The position numbers were made by a program, and so were the translations under genes. Below are positions 8,201 through 17,671 of a stretch of DNA of 64,000 nt, piece by piece; the first letter of the stretch is position 1, and each line of letters starts with the position of its first letter. Source of the DNA: Brevundimonas diminuta (lineage in GTDB: Bacteria; Pseudomonadota; Alphaproteobacteria; Caulobacterales; Caulobacteraceae); assembly GCF_022654015.1 (NCBI RefSeq), contig NZ_CP073063.1:1860001-1924000 (forward strand), in the 5' to 3' direction. Under the pieces are notes generated by a model. It saw nothing but the letters and a program-made list of their open reading frames with translations, did no database searches and had not been told where the DNA came from.

Positions 8201-8506
8201 GATCACCGAACCGGTGTTGCCGCCGTTGACCAGAAGACCCGTCGAGCCGTCAGCCGACTTGTCCATCGTGATCGAGCCGCCGCTGTCCAGATCGACCGTG
8301 TTGTTGCTGTTCAGGGTCACCGCCGCGCCCGAGGCGACGGCGACGCTGCCGCCGCTGGCGATGCGGATGTTGTCGGCGGCGGTGCCCGTCGCATTGGACG
8401 TCTGGATCGGCGTGGTCCGGGCGTTCGAGATGACGATCTCGGCCTGGGATCCGGTGGCGACCATCAAGGGGGCGATCGCCACGGCGGTCGCGAGCAAAAT
8501 ACGCAT
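5213..8506 (-). CDS. Autotransporter (type V secretion) with calcium-repeat-like insertions
   Basis: About 1097 residues. The signal peptide is MRILLATAVAIAPLMVATGSQA. The ATG at 8506 is preferred over the upstream GTG at 8530 because it begins the signal peptide and has AGGGG upstream. Residues of about 25-800 are a glycine-, serine- and threonine-rich passenger with short repeating strands, as expected for a parallel beta-helix. Three acidic Asp/Gly runs interrupt it: DTDGDGDLDG (near 117), a cluster with DDDGDGIKNRDDPDRDGDG (about 300-340) and DTDKDGVPDANE (near 557), resembling thrombospondin type-3 or EF-hand-like loops. From about 820 the protein reads as an autotransporter beta-barrel and ends in Phe (RASFRF). 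A surface adhesin or structural role is likely; the ligand is unknown. Confidence 0.9.
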   Translation of the reverse strand: MRILLATAVAIAPLMVATGSQAEIVISNARTTPIQTSNATGTAADNIRIASGGSVAVASGAAVTLNSNNTVDLDSGGSITMDKSADGSTGLLVNGGNTGSVIVGGSITVNDTLETADIKDTDGDGDLDGPFATGTGRYGVRVTGASPFTGNILVESTGAIAVEGNNSYGLSVESALNGKLQSLGAVRVTGNDSAAIRSTGPISGNVDLAGSISALGANATGVSIEGDVGGALKIHSSVVATGYRYTTPPPARPTTGTFDNATTLFLDELDADDLLQGGPAVRVGANVAGGVLLDKALAYSEAGIEGDDDKDGVKNGDEDDDGDGIKNRDDPDRDGDGIPDASETAASITSLGGAPALLIGSTTNTVTLGAVGTGDAAYGLINRGTIVGSGLYSGVESRAVQLGVTGGQAVNVVGGVRNEGGISSTAVDANATGLWIGSGVTAPTINNSGAIQAVASGKQTQSATGILIGAGANVGSLTNTGNLVASFGGNQGSATVIRDQSGSLTQLNNAGSIIGSLTPNTDDTNPVTGKVTAIDVSANTTGVTLRQYGIPAAAGSTATDTDKDGVPDANEPAIVGAIKLGSGADTLNIENGVVNGDIDFGAGADRLNISGGAVVTGAIANSDGLLDINVSKGTLAATQTGATAISNLNIGAEGTLLVNLDPANDRAGGFNVSGNATLATGSTLGVRFSSLIDQPERFNVITAGTLNVGQINQTLLSENSPYLYVVQGGVAGNTVYVDARRRTASEAGLIPVEASAYDAVYGALGSNEALRNLFLSQTSRDGFIDAYEQMLPDHSGGPLMSLSAGVDAVTRALTGRNAAAAPGETSAWVQEINFYADKDKTDSYGFRSEGFGVAGGVEKGTSLGAVGISAAFTSSDIKDPEAEAEEVLSANLLELGLYWRAQGQYWTTWARAAGGYASFSADRSLVATGVYLNNKSDWHGWTAAVAGGASYERNFGRLNIRPEIYGEYFSLSEGSRSEKGGGDGFDLDIDSRDSHIFSAVAAMNVGYGFGRNGWIRPELRVGYRQNISVDAGETIARFASGGPDFILSPDAIEGGGPILGFRLNFGNELGMLSLTGDAELLEDYVRYSLLLRASFRF

Positions 8507-8818
8507 TCGGTAGAAACCCCTGGTGGTCACGCGTCACGTTACGGGAGACCCCATAGCAGGGTCCGCGCCAGCGTTCCAAGTTTATCGAATTTGAGGCGAA
8601 TGCAAGGCCGTGATGGTCCTGGGGCGATACCGTAAGGCGACCCGCGTTCGTTCGTCGATGCCCGATAGGCCGAATGCGGAGGGAATCGCGACGGCGCGCA
8701 CTTGAGCTTTGCCGCGCCCGGGTCTACGGGCGTCGAACGGTCCTAAAGGCCGCGTCCCGTGGACGCATCCATCGAACCCCTCCGGCGTTCGACAGCCCAG
8801 ACCAGGCGAGAACACTCC
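8507..8818. other. Intergenic region between divergent genes
   Basis: About 310 bases between the starts of the autotransporter (minus) and the glycosyltransferase (plus). It must hold both promoters, but no pair of -35/-10 elements stands out. The glycosyltransferase frame is open back to 8759. Confidence 0.4.
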
Positions 8819-10069
8819 ATGAGCATGACAGACCTCGACGTCCAGGAAAGCGAACTCCGACTGATTCCAGGGCTGGACGTGGAAGTCGCCGATACGCTGC
8901 GGGCCTTAAAGGCGGCGGCGATGGACGAACGGCCCCGCCTGGTGGACACCACGATGCTTTATGCGCCGCGCTCGGGCGGGGTGAAGCGCTATATCCTGTC
9001 CAAGAAGGCGTGGATCGAGGCCAATCGGCCAGGGGTCAGTCACTCGCTGATCGTGCCCGGCGCGCGTCACAAGGCGAGAGCCGACGGCATCGTGCAACTT
9101 CGGGCGACCAAGCTGCCGTTCGGCGACGGCTATCGCTGGCCCAGTTCGGTGAAGCGCTGGAGCGCCTGGGTGGCGGCGATGAAGCCGTCGATCATCGAGG
9201 CCGGAGACCCTTACACGCCGGGGCAGGGGGCGTTGGAGGCCGGGCAGCGGGTCGGCTGCCCGGTCGTCGGTTTTTGCCATTCCGATCCGGCCGGGCTGGC
9301 GGCGCTGCATTTCGGCGAGTGGGCCAAGAAGCCGGTGGAGAAGCGTTGGGCGAAGCTGTTTTCGCAGTTCGACCGGGTTGTGTCGCCCAGTCGCTTTATC
9401 GCGCGGCGCCTGGAAGAGGCCGGTGTGAACAACATCGTCATCCGGCCCCTGGGCGTGGAGATCGACACCTTCCGTCCGGACCGTCGTGACCGGCAGTGGC
9501 TGCTGAAACAGCTGGGTCTGGGCGAGGACGCGCGGCTGCTGTGCTTCGCAGGTCGTCCGGCCAAGGAGAAGAACGTGGACGTGCTGATCGAGGCGGTCCA
9601 GAAGCTGGGCGCGCCCTATCATCTGGTGCTGGTCGGCGCAGGCGCGGGGATGCCGGAAGAGGACCGTGTCATCTCCATGCCTTACGAAAGCGATCCCAAG
9701 GCGGTCGCCAAGATCATCGCCAGCTGCGACGCGTTCGTGCACGCCAATGATAAAGAACCGTTTGGGCTGATCGTGCTGGAGGCCATGGCCTGCGGTCGCC
9801 CCGTGGTCGGGGTCAATGCGGGCGGCGTCGCCGAGACGGTCGACGAGAGCGTGGGGCAACTGGCCGCCAGCGCGGACGCCGACGATTACGCCCAGGCGGT
9901 CGAGGCCCTGTTCGCGCGCGACATCGAAGCGATCGGCCGGGCAGCGCGTGAGAAGGCTGTCAGCCAGTTCGCCTGGAACCGCGTCTTCGAGGATTTGTGC
10001 ATGGTCTATGGCGAGCTGACGGGGGAAGCGGCGTTCGTGAACCCGGATGTTGCACTGCCGCTGCACTGA
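8819..10069 (+). CDS. Glycosyltransferase family 4 protein
   Basis: About 416 residues with the GT-B fold pattern of GT4 retaining enzymes. The N-terminal acceptor domain holds RSGGVKRYILSKK. The donor-binding C-terminal domain holds FAGRPAKEKNVDVLIEA, DAFVHANDKEPFGLIVLEAMACGRPVV (cited here as key parts E-P-F-G-L and E of the EX7E motif) and GGVAETVDE. It transfers a sugar from a nucleotide donor to a lipid or glycan acceptor, probably in envelope glycolipid or polysaccharide synthesis. The exact acceptor cannot be read. The ATG at 8819 is preferred; a GTG at 8759 is in frame but its extra residues look non-coding. The gene stands alone, between the autotransporter and the tRNA genes. Confidence 0.88.
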   Translation: MSMTDLDVQESELRLIPGLDVEVADTLRALKAAAMDERPRLVDTTMLYAPRSGGVKRYILSKKAWIEANRPGVSHSLIVPGARHKARADGIVQLRATKLPFGDGYRWPSSVKRWSAWVAAMKPSIIEAGDPYTPGQGALEAGQRVGCPVVGFCHSDPAGLAALHFGEWAKKPVEKRWAKLFSQFDRVVSPSRFIARRLEEAGVNNIVIRPLGVEIDTFRPDRRDRQWLLKQLGLGEDARLLCFAGRPAKEKNVDVLIEAVQKLGAPYHLVLVGAGAGMPEEDRVISMPYESDPKAVAKIIASCDAFVHANDKEPFGLIVLEAMACGRPVVGVNAGGVAETVDESVGQLAASADADDYAQAVEALFARDIEAIGRAAREKAVSQFAWNRVFEDLCMVYGELTGEAAFVNPDVALPLH

Positions 10070-10120
10070 AGCGGCCAGGGCTGTGACTCGTTCGAATGGC
10101 GCGTTTCCAAAAACGGGAGC

Positions 10121-10160
10121 GCGCCACTTCTTTTATCGATGTCTTGAAAAGAAGTGGCGC
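10121..10160 (-). terminator. Hairpin overlapping the 3' end of the downstream tRNA-Asp
   Basis: GCGCCACTTCTTTT (10121-10134) and AAAAGAAGTGGCGC (10147-10160) form a perfect 14-bp stem. On the minus strand one arm includes the last bases of the tRNA and its CCA, so the stem competes with the acceptor arm. A T-run lies a few bases further on. It probably terminates or guides trimming of the tRNA transcript. Confidence 0.6.
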
Positions 10161-10231
10161 GAGTGACGGGGCTCGAACCCGCGACCTCCGGCGTGACAGG
10201 CCGGCACTCTAACCAACTGAGCTACACCCGC
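10155..10231 (-). tRNA. tRNA-Asp (anticodon GTC), copy 1
   Basis: 77 nt including an encoded CCA. The acceptor arms are GCGGGTG and CACTCGC, the D arm contains AGCTCAGTTGGTTAGAG, the anticodon loop is CTGTCAC with GTC, and the T arm contains GGTTCGAGCC. It is identical to the copy at 10312-10388. Confidence 0.97.
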
Positions 10232-10284
10232 GTATCAGGTCGAAACTTTTGAGCTGTTTCGAAAGCTTTTTGGGAAGGCGGTGT

Positions 10285-10317
10285 GCGCCACTCTTCTATT
10301 TCTAGAAAGAGTGGCGC
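10285..10317 (-). terminator. Hairpin overlapping the 3' end of the upstream tRNA-Asp
   Basis: GCGCCACTCTT (10285-10295) pairs with AAGAGTGGCGC (10307-10317), extended by CTA/TAG with one bulge. As with the other copy, one arm contains the tRNA 3' end and CCA, although the outer sequence differs. Confidence 0.55.
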
Positions 10318-10388
10318 GAGTGACGGGGCTCGAACCCGCGACCTCCGGCGTGACAGGCCGGCACTCTAACCAACTGAGCTACACCCGC
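10312..10388 (-). tRNA. tRNA-Asp (anticodon GTC), copy 2
   Basis: Same 77-nt sequence as the gene at 10155-10231, with encoded CCA and anticodon GTC. It lies 157 bases away in tandem. On the minus strand this copy is transcribed first. Confidence 0.97.
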
Positions 10389-10484
10389 GTTTCCCGGCCG
10401 AAGCGGCTGTGCGCCCCGGCGAGGGGCGTCGTTTAGGCGGGCTGACACATCGCGTCAAGCGACCTTTTCGGAGAAACGCGCCCC

Positions 10485-12116
10485 TCAACGCGAAGGGGCT
10501 GTGGACGGCGTGACGATCGCCGCCTGGGGCGGGCTGTGCGGGCCCGCTACGCCGCCGTCCGCAGGCTCATGGGCCGCCACGGCGGGAGGCGGCGGCTCAT
10601 AGTGGACGCCGACGCCCGGCCCCAGCGGCAGGTCGAAGGCGACCCAGGCCGCCACCATGACCAGACCAGCGACCAGGAAGGCCCCGGCGTAGGGCAGCAT
10701 GGTCGCCATCAAGGAACCGAGGCCGAATCGCGGATCCCAGCGCTGGGCGAAGGTCAGGATCAGGGGGAAGTAGCTCATCAACGGCGTGGCGATGTTCGTG
10801 ACGGAATCACCCATGCGATAGGCGGCGGTCGTCATCTCTGGTGAAATGCCCAGCAGCATGAACATCGGCACCACGATGGGCGCCAGGGCCGACCACTTGG
10901 CCGAGGCCGAACCGATGAACAGATCGAAGAAGCACGAGACGAAGACGACGCAGATCAGCAGCAGAGGGGCGGGCAGGGCCAGGGTCTTCAGACCCGCCGC
11001 CGCATTGACCGCCAGGATCGGCCCCAGCCCCGACCAGTTGAACATGGCCACGAAGTGCGCGGCGAAGAAGGCCAGCACGATATAGGGCGCCAACTGGGCG
11101 ATGCCGTCGCGCATCATCGTGACCATGTCGCGGTGCGACTGGATCGTGCCGGCTCCGGCACCGTATGCCCCGCCGGTGACGAAGAAGGTGATGGCGAAGA
11201 AGGCGACCAGGGACTTGTAGAGCGGATTGAACTTCTGCTCCGGGTCCACCTCGGGATCGACGAACGGCGAGCCCGGTATGAAGGTCAGCAGGGCCCAGAG
11301 CGCGATCATGCCCAGAAGCGCCAGGCCGGCGAACTTCAGGCCGCGCTTTTCGGAGGCGGTCAGGGGCTGTTTTTCCGAAGCGTTCGGGGCGGCGACCCCC
11401 TCTGACGGCTTCCAGACGCCGAGGCGCGGCTCGATCACCCGGTCGGTCAGGAACCAGACGATGGGGGTGAAGACGAAGACGACGCCGACGATAAAGAACC
11501 AGTTGCCCGCGATGTTCACGGAATAGGACGGATCGATCAGGCGGGCGGCCGGCTCGGTGATGCCCAGGATCAGGGCGTCACTAGCGCCGGGAAACAGGTT
11601 GCCGGCGTATCCGCCCGACACGGCGGCGAAGCCCGCGGCCAGACCCGCCAACGGATGTCGGCCCGCTGCGGCGAAGATGACGGCCGCTAGCGGGATGACC
11701 ACGACATAGGAGGCGTCCGACGCGTGATGGGACACCATGCCGGTGATCACGACGACGGGTGTCAGTATGGAACGCGGGGCGTTCAGCAAAGCGCCGCGAA
11801 TGGCGGTCGCGAACATCCCGGTGCGTTCGGCGACCGAAGCGCCATAGATGATGGTGATGACGATGCCGAGGGGCGGAAAGTCCGCCAGGGTGCGCGGCAT
11901 GCCGATGATCAACTGTTCCAGATTCTCGGCCGACAGCAGGCTCTTGGCGACCAGTTGATCGCCGGTGACCGGATTGACGGCGGACCAGCCCAGGCCGGCG
12001 CCGACCATGCTGAGGACGATCAGACCGCCGATCAGCCACAGGAATAGGAAGACGGGATCGGGCAGCCGATTGCCGATCCGTTCGACAGCGTTCAGGGCGC
12101 GGCTGGCTAGGCTCAT
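10485..12116 (-). CDS. abgT: AbgT-family transporter
   Basis: A 543-residue, very hydrophobic protein with about twelve membrane segments. It matches the AbgT family: the N-terminal ERIGNRLPDPVFLFLWLI, the re-entrant-loop-like SHHASDASYVVVIPLAA and SGGYAGNLFPGASDALI, and the C-terminal GDSVTNIATPLMSYFPLIL. E. coli AbgT imports p-aminobenzoyl-glutamate, whereas homologues such as MtrF and YdaH export antimetabolites including sulfonamides. Substrate and direction cannot be decided from sequence. The tail (about 515-543) is rich in Pro and Ala. There is no abgA or abgB hydrolase gene next to it, so the specific E. coli pathway is not supported by context. Confidence 0.88.
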   Translation of the reverse strand: MSLASRALNAVERIGNRLPDPVFLFLWLIGGLIVLSMVGAGLGWSAVNPVTGDQLVAKSLLSAENLEQLIIGMPRTLADFPPLGIVITIIYGASVAERTGMFATAIRGALLNAPRSILTPVVVITGMVSHHASDASYVVVIPLAAVIFAAAGRHPLAGLAAGFAAVSGGYAGNLFPGASDALILGITEPAARLIDPSYSVNIAGNWFFIVGVVFVFTPIVWFLTDRVIEPRLGVWKPSEGVAAPNASEKQPLTASEKRGLKFAGLALLGMIALWALLTFIPGSPFVDPEVDPEQKFNPLYKSLVAFFAITFFVTGGAYGAGAGTIQSHRDMVTMMRDGIAQLAPYIVLAFFAAHFVAMFNWSGLGPILAVNAAAGLKTLALPAPLLLICVVFVSCFFDLFIGSASAKWSALAPIVVPMFMLLGISPEMTTAAYRMGDSVTNIATPLMSYFPLILTFAQRWDPRFGLGSLMATMLPYAGAFLVAGLVMVAAWVAFDLPLGPGVGVHYEPPPPAVAAHEPADGGVAGPHSPPQAAIVTPSTAPSR

Positions 12117-12321
12117 TCGGATGACTTTCGGTTACGCGATCGGCTCGCCAATAGGCCTTTGCAGCCCTGCGACGCGCAAGCGTCGGCCCTGCGACATATG
12201 GCGCGCAAAGTTGCGAGCCATTCTCAATGAAAATCCAATGGCCGCAGGGGTTTGAACGGCGGCGGTCTTGGGTCTAAGAAGCGCCGAATCCCGCCTCTCC
12301 CCGGCGGACGAGGTTCTTCGA
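12117..12321. other. Promoter region for abgT and the nuo operon
   Basis: About 205 bases between the divergent abgT and nuoA starts. It contains short AT-rich stretches (CATTCTCAATGAAAATCC near 12218) but no promoter elements I can name securely. It must drive the nuo operon. Confidence 0.35.
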
Positions 12322-12699
12322 ATGAACGCATTCCTTCTCGAATATCTTCCGGTCCTGATCTTCGCCGGCGTAGCCGCCTTCATCGGCATTCTTTTCATCG
12401 TGCTGCCGCTGCTGCTGGCACCGAAAAGCCCCGATAGCGAGAAGCTGTCGGCCTATGAGTGCGGCTTCAACGCCTTCGACGATGCCCGGATGAAGTTCGA
12501 CATCCGCTTCTATCTGGTGTCGATCCTCTTCATCATCTTCGACCTGGAAGTCGCCTTCCTGTTCCCGTGGGCGGTGTCGATGTTCGATCTGTCGCACGCC
12601 GGCATGGTCTTCGCCTTCTGGTCGATGATGGTCTTCCTGGGCGTGCTGACCATCGGCTTCATCTACGAATGGAAGAAGGGAGCCCTGGAATGGGAGTAG
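12322..12699 (+). CDS. nuoA: NADH-quinone oxidoreductase subunit A
   Basis: A 125-residue membrane subunit of complex I with three helices. It has the family motif [20 protein letters not shown] (the conserved cysteine loop) and then [12 protein letters not shown]. The frame is open back to 12268, but the ATG at 12322 gives the expected N-terminus [16 protein letters not shown]. First gene of the nuo cluster; its stop overlaps the nuoB start. NuoA sits with NuoH, J and K at the junction of the peripheral and membrane arms. Confidence 0.97.
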   Translation: MNAFLLEYLPVLIFAGVAAFIGILFIVLPLLLAPKSPDSEKLSAYECGFNAFDDARMKFDIRFYLVSILFIIFDLEVAFLFPWAVSMFDLSHAGMVFAFWSMMVFLGVLTIGFIYEWKKGALEWE

Positions 12700-13298
12700 T
12701 CGCCGCTTCCAAGCCCGCGGGCCTGGTATCCGCATCGGGCGCGCCGCTGGTTCCGGCCGGCGCCGGCGCGCGTTCGACCGTCGAGGGTTATGATCCCAAG
12801 GTCCACGACAAGTTCTTCGAGGCCGTGAACATGGAGCTCGGCGAGCGCGGCTATCTGGTCGCCGCTGCCGACGACGTCATCAACTGGGCCCGCACGGGCT
12901 CGCTGATGTGGATGACGTTCGGCCTGGCCTGCTGCGCGGTCGAGATGATCCAGATGTCGATGCCGCGCTTCGATGTCGAGCGCTTCGGCATGGCGCCGCG
13001 CGCCAGCCCGCGCCAGTCGGACCTGATGATCGTCGCCGGCACCCTGACCAACAAGATGGCCCCGGCCATCCGCAAGGTCTACGACCAGATGCCCGATCCG
13101 CGTTACGTCGTGTCGATGGGCAGCTGCGCCAACGGCGGCGGCTACTACCACTATAGTTACAGCGTCGTGCGCGGTTGCGACCGCGTGGTGCCGGTGGACG
13201 TCTATGTGCCCGGCTGCCCGCCGACGGCCGAGGCGCTACTCTACGGCCTGCTGCAACTGCAGAAGAAGATCCGTCGCACGGGGACCATCGACCGATGA
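12690..13298 (+). CDS. nuoB: NADH-quinone oxidoreductase subunit B
   Basis: A 202-residue subunit that holds iron-sulfur cluster N2, the last cluster before quinone. Ligands are visible in GLACCAVEM (adjacent cysteines), [11 protein letters not shown] and [15 protein letters not shown]. The ATG at 12690 overlaps the end of nuoA by ten bases; a longer open frame starting at 12459 is only the shadow of nuoA. The N-terminal 40 residues before [13 protein letters not shown] are Ala/Gly-rich and variable. The stop overlaps the nuoC start as ATGA. Confidence 0.97.
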   Translation: MGVVAASKPAGLVSASGAPLVPAGAGARSTVEGYDPKVHDKFFEAVNMELGERGYLVAAADDVINWARTGSLMWMTFGLACCAVEMIQMSMPRFDVERFGMAPRASPRQSDLMIVAGTLTNKMAPAIRKVYDQMPDPRYVVSMGSCANGGGYYHYSYSVVRGCDRVVPVDVYVPGCPPTAEALLYGLLQLQKKIRRTGTIDR

Positions 13299-13924
13299 CC
13301 TCTCTGGCTGTTCAAGCGCAACACGAAGCCGCCCTGACGCCGCTGGGCGCCGAGATGGTCGGGGCGTTGGGTGTCGAGGCCCAGGTGGCGTTCGGCGAGT
13401 TGACGCTGGTCGCGCCGCGCGAGCGGATCGTCGAGGTGCTGACGACGCTGCGCGATCAGTTCGGCTTCCAGCAGCTGCTCGATCTGTGCGGCGTGGACTA
13501 TCCGGATCGCAAGGAGCGGTTCGAGGTGGTCTATCACCTGCTGTCGATGACGCGGAACGCGCGCTTGCGCGTCAAGGTCTCGACCGACGAGACCCAGCCG
13601 GTGCCTTCGGTCATCTCGGCCTATCCGGCCGCCAACTGGTTCGAGCGTGAAGCCTACGACATGTACGGCATGCTGTTCTCGGGCCACCCGGACATGCGTC
13701 GCCTGCTGACGGACTATGGCTTCGAAGGCCATCCGCTGCGCAAGGACTTCCCGATGACGGGCTATGTCGAGGTCCGCTACGACGAGGAACAGCGCCGCGT
13801 GGTCTATGAGCCGGTCAAGCTGACCCAAGAGTTCCGCACCTTCGATTTCCTGTCGCCCTGGGAGGGCGCCGAATACCCCGCGCCGGTCCTGCCCGGCGAC
13901 GAGAAGGCGGGAGGCCAGGCGTAA
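13295..13924 (+). CDS. nuoC: NADH-quinone oxidoreductase subunit C
   Basis: A 209-residue hydrophilic subunit of the complex I peripheral arm. Family motifs are [41 protein letters not shown] and [18 protein letters not shown], quoted in part. The protein is separate from NuoD, unlike the fused NuoCD of E. coli, which fits alphaproteobacteria. The ATG at 13295 overlaps the nuoB stop, and the TAA overlaps the nuoD ATG, so nuoB-C-D are translationally coupled. Confidence 0.96.
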   Translation: MTSLAVQAQHEAALTPLGAEMVGALGVEAQVAFGELTLVAPRERIVEVLTTLRDQFGFQQLLDLCGVDYPDRKERFEVVYHLLSMTRNARLRVKVSTDETQPVPSVISAYPAANWFEREAYDMYGMLFSGHPDMRRLLTDYGFEGHPLRKDFPMTGYVEVRYDEEQRRVVYEPVKLTQEFRTFDFLSPWEGAEYPAPVLPGDEKAGGQA

Positions 13925-15189
13925 TGGCTGACGGAAACCCCACTCTGCCGCCGCTGGGCGTCGATGTGTTCGAGGACGACCTCGACACCCGCACCGCGCA
14001 CGCGCGCGAGATGGAAGACCGCAAGTTCACCATCAACTTCGGTCCGCAACACCCGGCCGCGCACGGCGTGCTGCGCCTGGTGCTGGAGCTGGACGGCGAG
14101 ATCGTCGAGCGCGTCGATCCGCACATCGGCCTGCTGCACCGCGGCACCGAAAAGCTGATGGAGGCGCGCACCTACCTTCAGAACGTGCCGTATCTGGACC
14201 GGTTGGACTACGTCTCGCCGATGAACCAGGAGCACGCCTTCTGCCTGGCCATCGAGAAGCTGCTGGGCATCGAAGTTCCGTACCGGGCGCAGCTGATCCG
14301 TGTCCTGTACTCGGAGATCGGCCGCATCCTGTCGCACATGCTGAACGTGACGACCCAGGCCATGGACGTCGGCGCCCTGACGCCGCCGCTCTGGGGCTTT
14401 GAGGAACGCGAAAAGCTGATGGTGTTCTACGAGCGCGCCTGCGGCGCCCGTCTGCACGCCAACTATTTCCGGCCCGGCGGCGTCCACCAGGACCTGCCGA
14501 TGGACCTGATCGACGACATCGGCCGCTGGTGCCACGAGTTCCCGCCAGCGCTGAAGGACATCGAAAGCCTGGTCACCGAGAACCGCATCTTCAAGCAGCG
14601 CAACGTGGACATCGGCGTGGTGTCCAAGCAGGAAGCCCTGGAATGGGGCTTCACCGGCGTGATGCTGCGCGGCTCGAACATCGCTTGGGACCTGCGCAAG
14701 TCGCAGCCCTATGAGTGCTATGCCGAGCTCGACTTCGACGTGGTCGTCGGCAAGAACGGCGACTGCTGGGATCGCTATCTGGTGCGCATCGAGGAGATGA
14801 AGCAGTCGGTGCGGATCATGGAGCAGTGCATCCACAAGTTGCGCAACTGCCCCGGCGAGCCGGTGATGGTCGAGGACAACAAGATCGTCCCGCCGCGCCG
14901 TGGCGAGATGAAGCGCTCGATGGAGTCGCTGATCCACCACTTCAAGCTCTACACCGAAGGCTTCAAGACGCCCGAGGGCGAGGTCTATGCCTCTGTCGAG
15001 GCGCCCAAGGGCGAGTTCGGCATCTATCTGGTGTCGGACGGCACCAACAAACCCTATCGCGTGAAGATCTCGGCGCCGGGCTTCCGCTCACTGCAGGCGA
15101 TGGACTGGATGAACCGCGGCCACCAACTGGCCGACGTGTCCGCCATCCTGGGCTCGCTCGACATCGTTTTCGGAGAAGTGGACCGATGA
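13924..15189 (+). CDS. nuoD: NADH-quinone oxidoreductase subunit D
   Basis: A 421-residue subunit, related to the large subunit of NiFe hydrogenase, that forms the quinone-binding pocket with NuoB. Motifs include [51 protein letters not shown] and, near the C-terminus, [19 protein letters not shown]. The ends [11 protein letters not shown] are typical of the family. It begins at the TAATG junction with nuoC, and its stop overlaps the nuoE ATG. Confidence 0.97.
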   Translation: MADGNPTLPPLGVDVFEDDLDTRTAHAREMEDRKFTINFGPQHPAAHGVLRLVLELDGEIVERVDPHIGLLHRGTEKLMEARTYLQNVPYLDRLDYVSPMNQEHAFCLAIEKLLGIEVPYRAQLIRVLYSEIGRILSHMLNVTTQAMDVGALTPPLWGFEEREKLMVFYERACGARLHANYFRPGGVHQDLPMDLIDDIGRWCHEFPPALKDIESLVTENRIFKQRNVDIGVVSKQEALEWGFTGVMLRGSNIAWDLRKSQPYECYAELDFDVVVGKNGDCWDRYLVRIEEMKQSVRIMEQCIHKLRNCPGEPVMVEDNKIVPPRRGEMKRSMESLIHHFKLYTEGFKTPEGEVYASVEAPKGEFGIYLVSDGTNKPYRVKISAPGFRSLQAMDWMNRGHQLADVSAILGSLDIVFGEVDR

Positions 15190-15863
15190 GCGTTCGTCGT
15201 CTCGCCAAGGAACAGCCGGCCTCGTTCGCCTTCTCGGCCGATACGACGGCCAAGGCCGAATGGTGGATCAAGAAGTATCCGGAAGGGCGTCGTCAGTCGG
15301 CGGTGATCCCGATCCTGTGGTTGGTGCAGAAGCAGGAAGGCTGGGTGTCCGAACCCGCCATCCGCGCGATCGCCGAGCTGCTGGATATGGCCTACATCCG
15401 GGTGCTGGAGGTCGCGACCTTCTACACCATGTTCATGCTGGAGCCGGTCGGCAAGACGGCGCTGATCCAGGTGTGCGGCACCACGCCGTGCATGCTGCGC
15501 GGCGCCAATGAGCTGATGCGCGTCTGCAAGGAGAAGATTGGTCCCAAGGATCATCTGTCCGCCGACGGCCGCTTCACCTGGCAGGAAGTCGAGTGCCTGG
15601 GCGCCTGCTCCAACGCGCCGATGGCCCAGATCAACGACTACTATTTCGAGGATCTGACGCCCGAGACGATCGGCCGGATCATCGACGACTTCGCCGCCGG
15701 CAAGACGCCCGAGCCGGGCTCCTACATCGGTCGCACCAATGCGGCGCCTGAGGGCGGGCCCAAGACCCTGCTCGACGCGACGCTGTATGACGGTTCGGCC
15801 GCCAAGCCGATCAAGAAGCTGCCGAACAGCGACCCCGCGCCGGTCGAGAAGGCGCCGGCCTGA
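15186..15863 (+). CDS. nuoE: NADH-quinone oxidoreductase subunit E
   Basis: A 225-residue subunit carrying the [2Fe-2S] cluster N1a of the NADH-input module. The four cysteines are visible in [10 protein letters not shown] and [12 protein letters not shown]. The thioredoxin-like core ends near residue 170, and the remaining 50 or so residues ([20 protein letters not shown] onward) are an Ala/Pro/Lys-rich extension found in some alphaproteobacteria. The ATG at 15186 overlaps the nuoD stop. The stop overlaps the next small gene, not nuoF. Confidence 0.96.
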   Translation: MSVRRLAKEQPASFAFSADTTAKAEWWIKKYPEGRRQSAVIPILWLVQKQEGWVSEPAIRAIAELLDMAYIRVLEVATFYTMFMLEPVGKTALIQVCGTTPCMLRGANELMRVCKEKIGPKDHLSADGRFTWQEVECLGACSNAPMAQINDYYFEDLTPETIGRIIDDFAAGKTPEPGSYIGRTNAAPEGGPKTLLDATLYDGSAAKPIKKLPNSDPAPVEKAPA

Positions 15864-16126
15864 TGTCGCCGCCGGATCTGAACACCGAGGAGGGCCGCGC
15901 AGCCTACCGCAAGGAACTACGCAACGTCGGGCGTCCGCTGCGCGCGGGCGGCCTGGCCATGGTCGTCGGCGCGGCCGTTCTGATTCTGATCTCGCGTCAG
16001 GGCGCAGTCGGACCGTGGGCAGTCAATCTCTCCTACTTCATGCTGGCGGCGGGCTGGATGATGGTCATCGCGGCCATCTGGATACGCACGCGCCACCACA
16101 AGCGCCGTCTGGCGGAGGGGCTGTGA
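15863..16126 (+). CDS. Small two-helix membrane protein in the nuo operon
   Basis: An 87-residue protein that I do not recognise. The hydrophilic N-terminus (to about residue 28) and the basic C-terminal tail (RTRHHKRRLAEG) flank two hydrophobic segments at about 30-46 (GLAMVVGAAVLILISR) and 55-74. The ATG overlaps the nuoE stop and the stop overlaps the next small gene, both as TGATG, so it is certainly translated with the nuo genes. Its position between the NADH-module subunits nuoE and nuoF suggests an accessory or assembly role, which is inference only. Confidence 0.75.
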   Translation: MSPPDLNTEEGRAAYRKELRNVGRPLRAGGLAMVVGAAVLILISRQGAVGPWAVNLSYFMLAAGWMMVIAAIWIRTRHHKRRLAEGL

Positions 16127-16353
16127 TGGCGAAGCAAGCCAAGCCTGTTGATTTCAAAACCTTTTATCTCCTCGGCCTCGCCGATGTGGTCATGGGGTTG
16201 GGGCTAATCGTACTGACGCTGATGGGTGTCATCCCGGTCGATCTGGAGGTCATGATACCCGTTGGCGCGCTGATAGCCGTCATGGGCGTCGGGATCGCGC
16301 TGTGGGGCCGTAGCATGATGAAGCGCGCGGACACGCGCGGAGATCGGAACTGA
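16126..16353 (+). CDS. Second small two-helix membrane protein in the nuo operon
   Basis: A 75-residue unrecognised protein with hydrophobic segments at about 13-34 ([20 protein letters not shown]) and 40-60 ([19 protein letters not shown]), ending in a basic tail. The ATG at 16126 overlaps the preceding stop, and nuoF starts two bases after its stop. A longer frame back to 15739 is not supported. Together with its neighbour it forms a pair inserted between nuoE and nuoF. Confidence 0.7.
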   Translation: MAKQAKPVDFKTFYLLGLADVVMGLGLIVLTLMGVIPVDLEVMIPVGALIAVMGVGIALWGRSMMKRADTRGDRN

Positions 16354-16355
16354 AG

Positions 16356-17669
<1,314 letters not shown>

Positions 17670-17671
17670 AG

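Noticed and set aside
7304..8635. Long plus-strand open frame opposite the autotransporter signal and passenger region
   Set aside because: No domain or signal; Gly/Ala/Arg-rich shadow of the repetitive passenger. The minus strand gives a coherent signal peptide and passenger.
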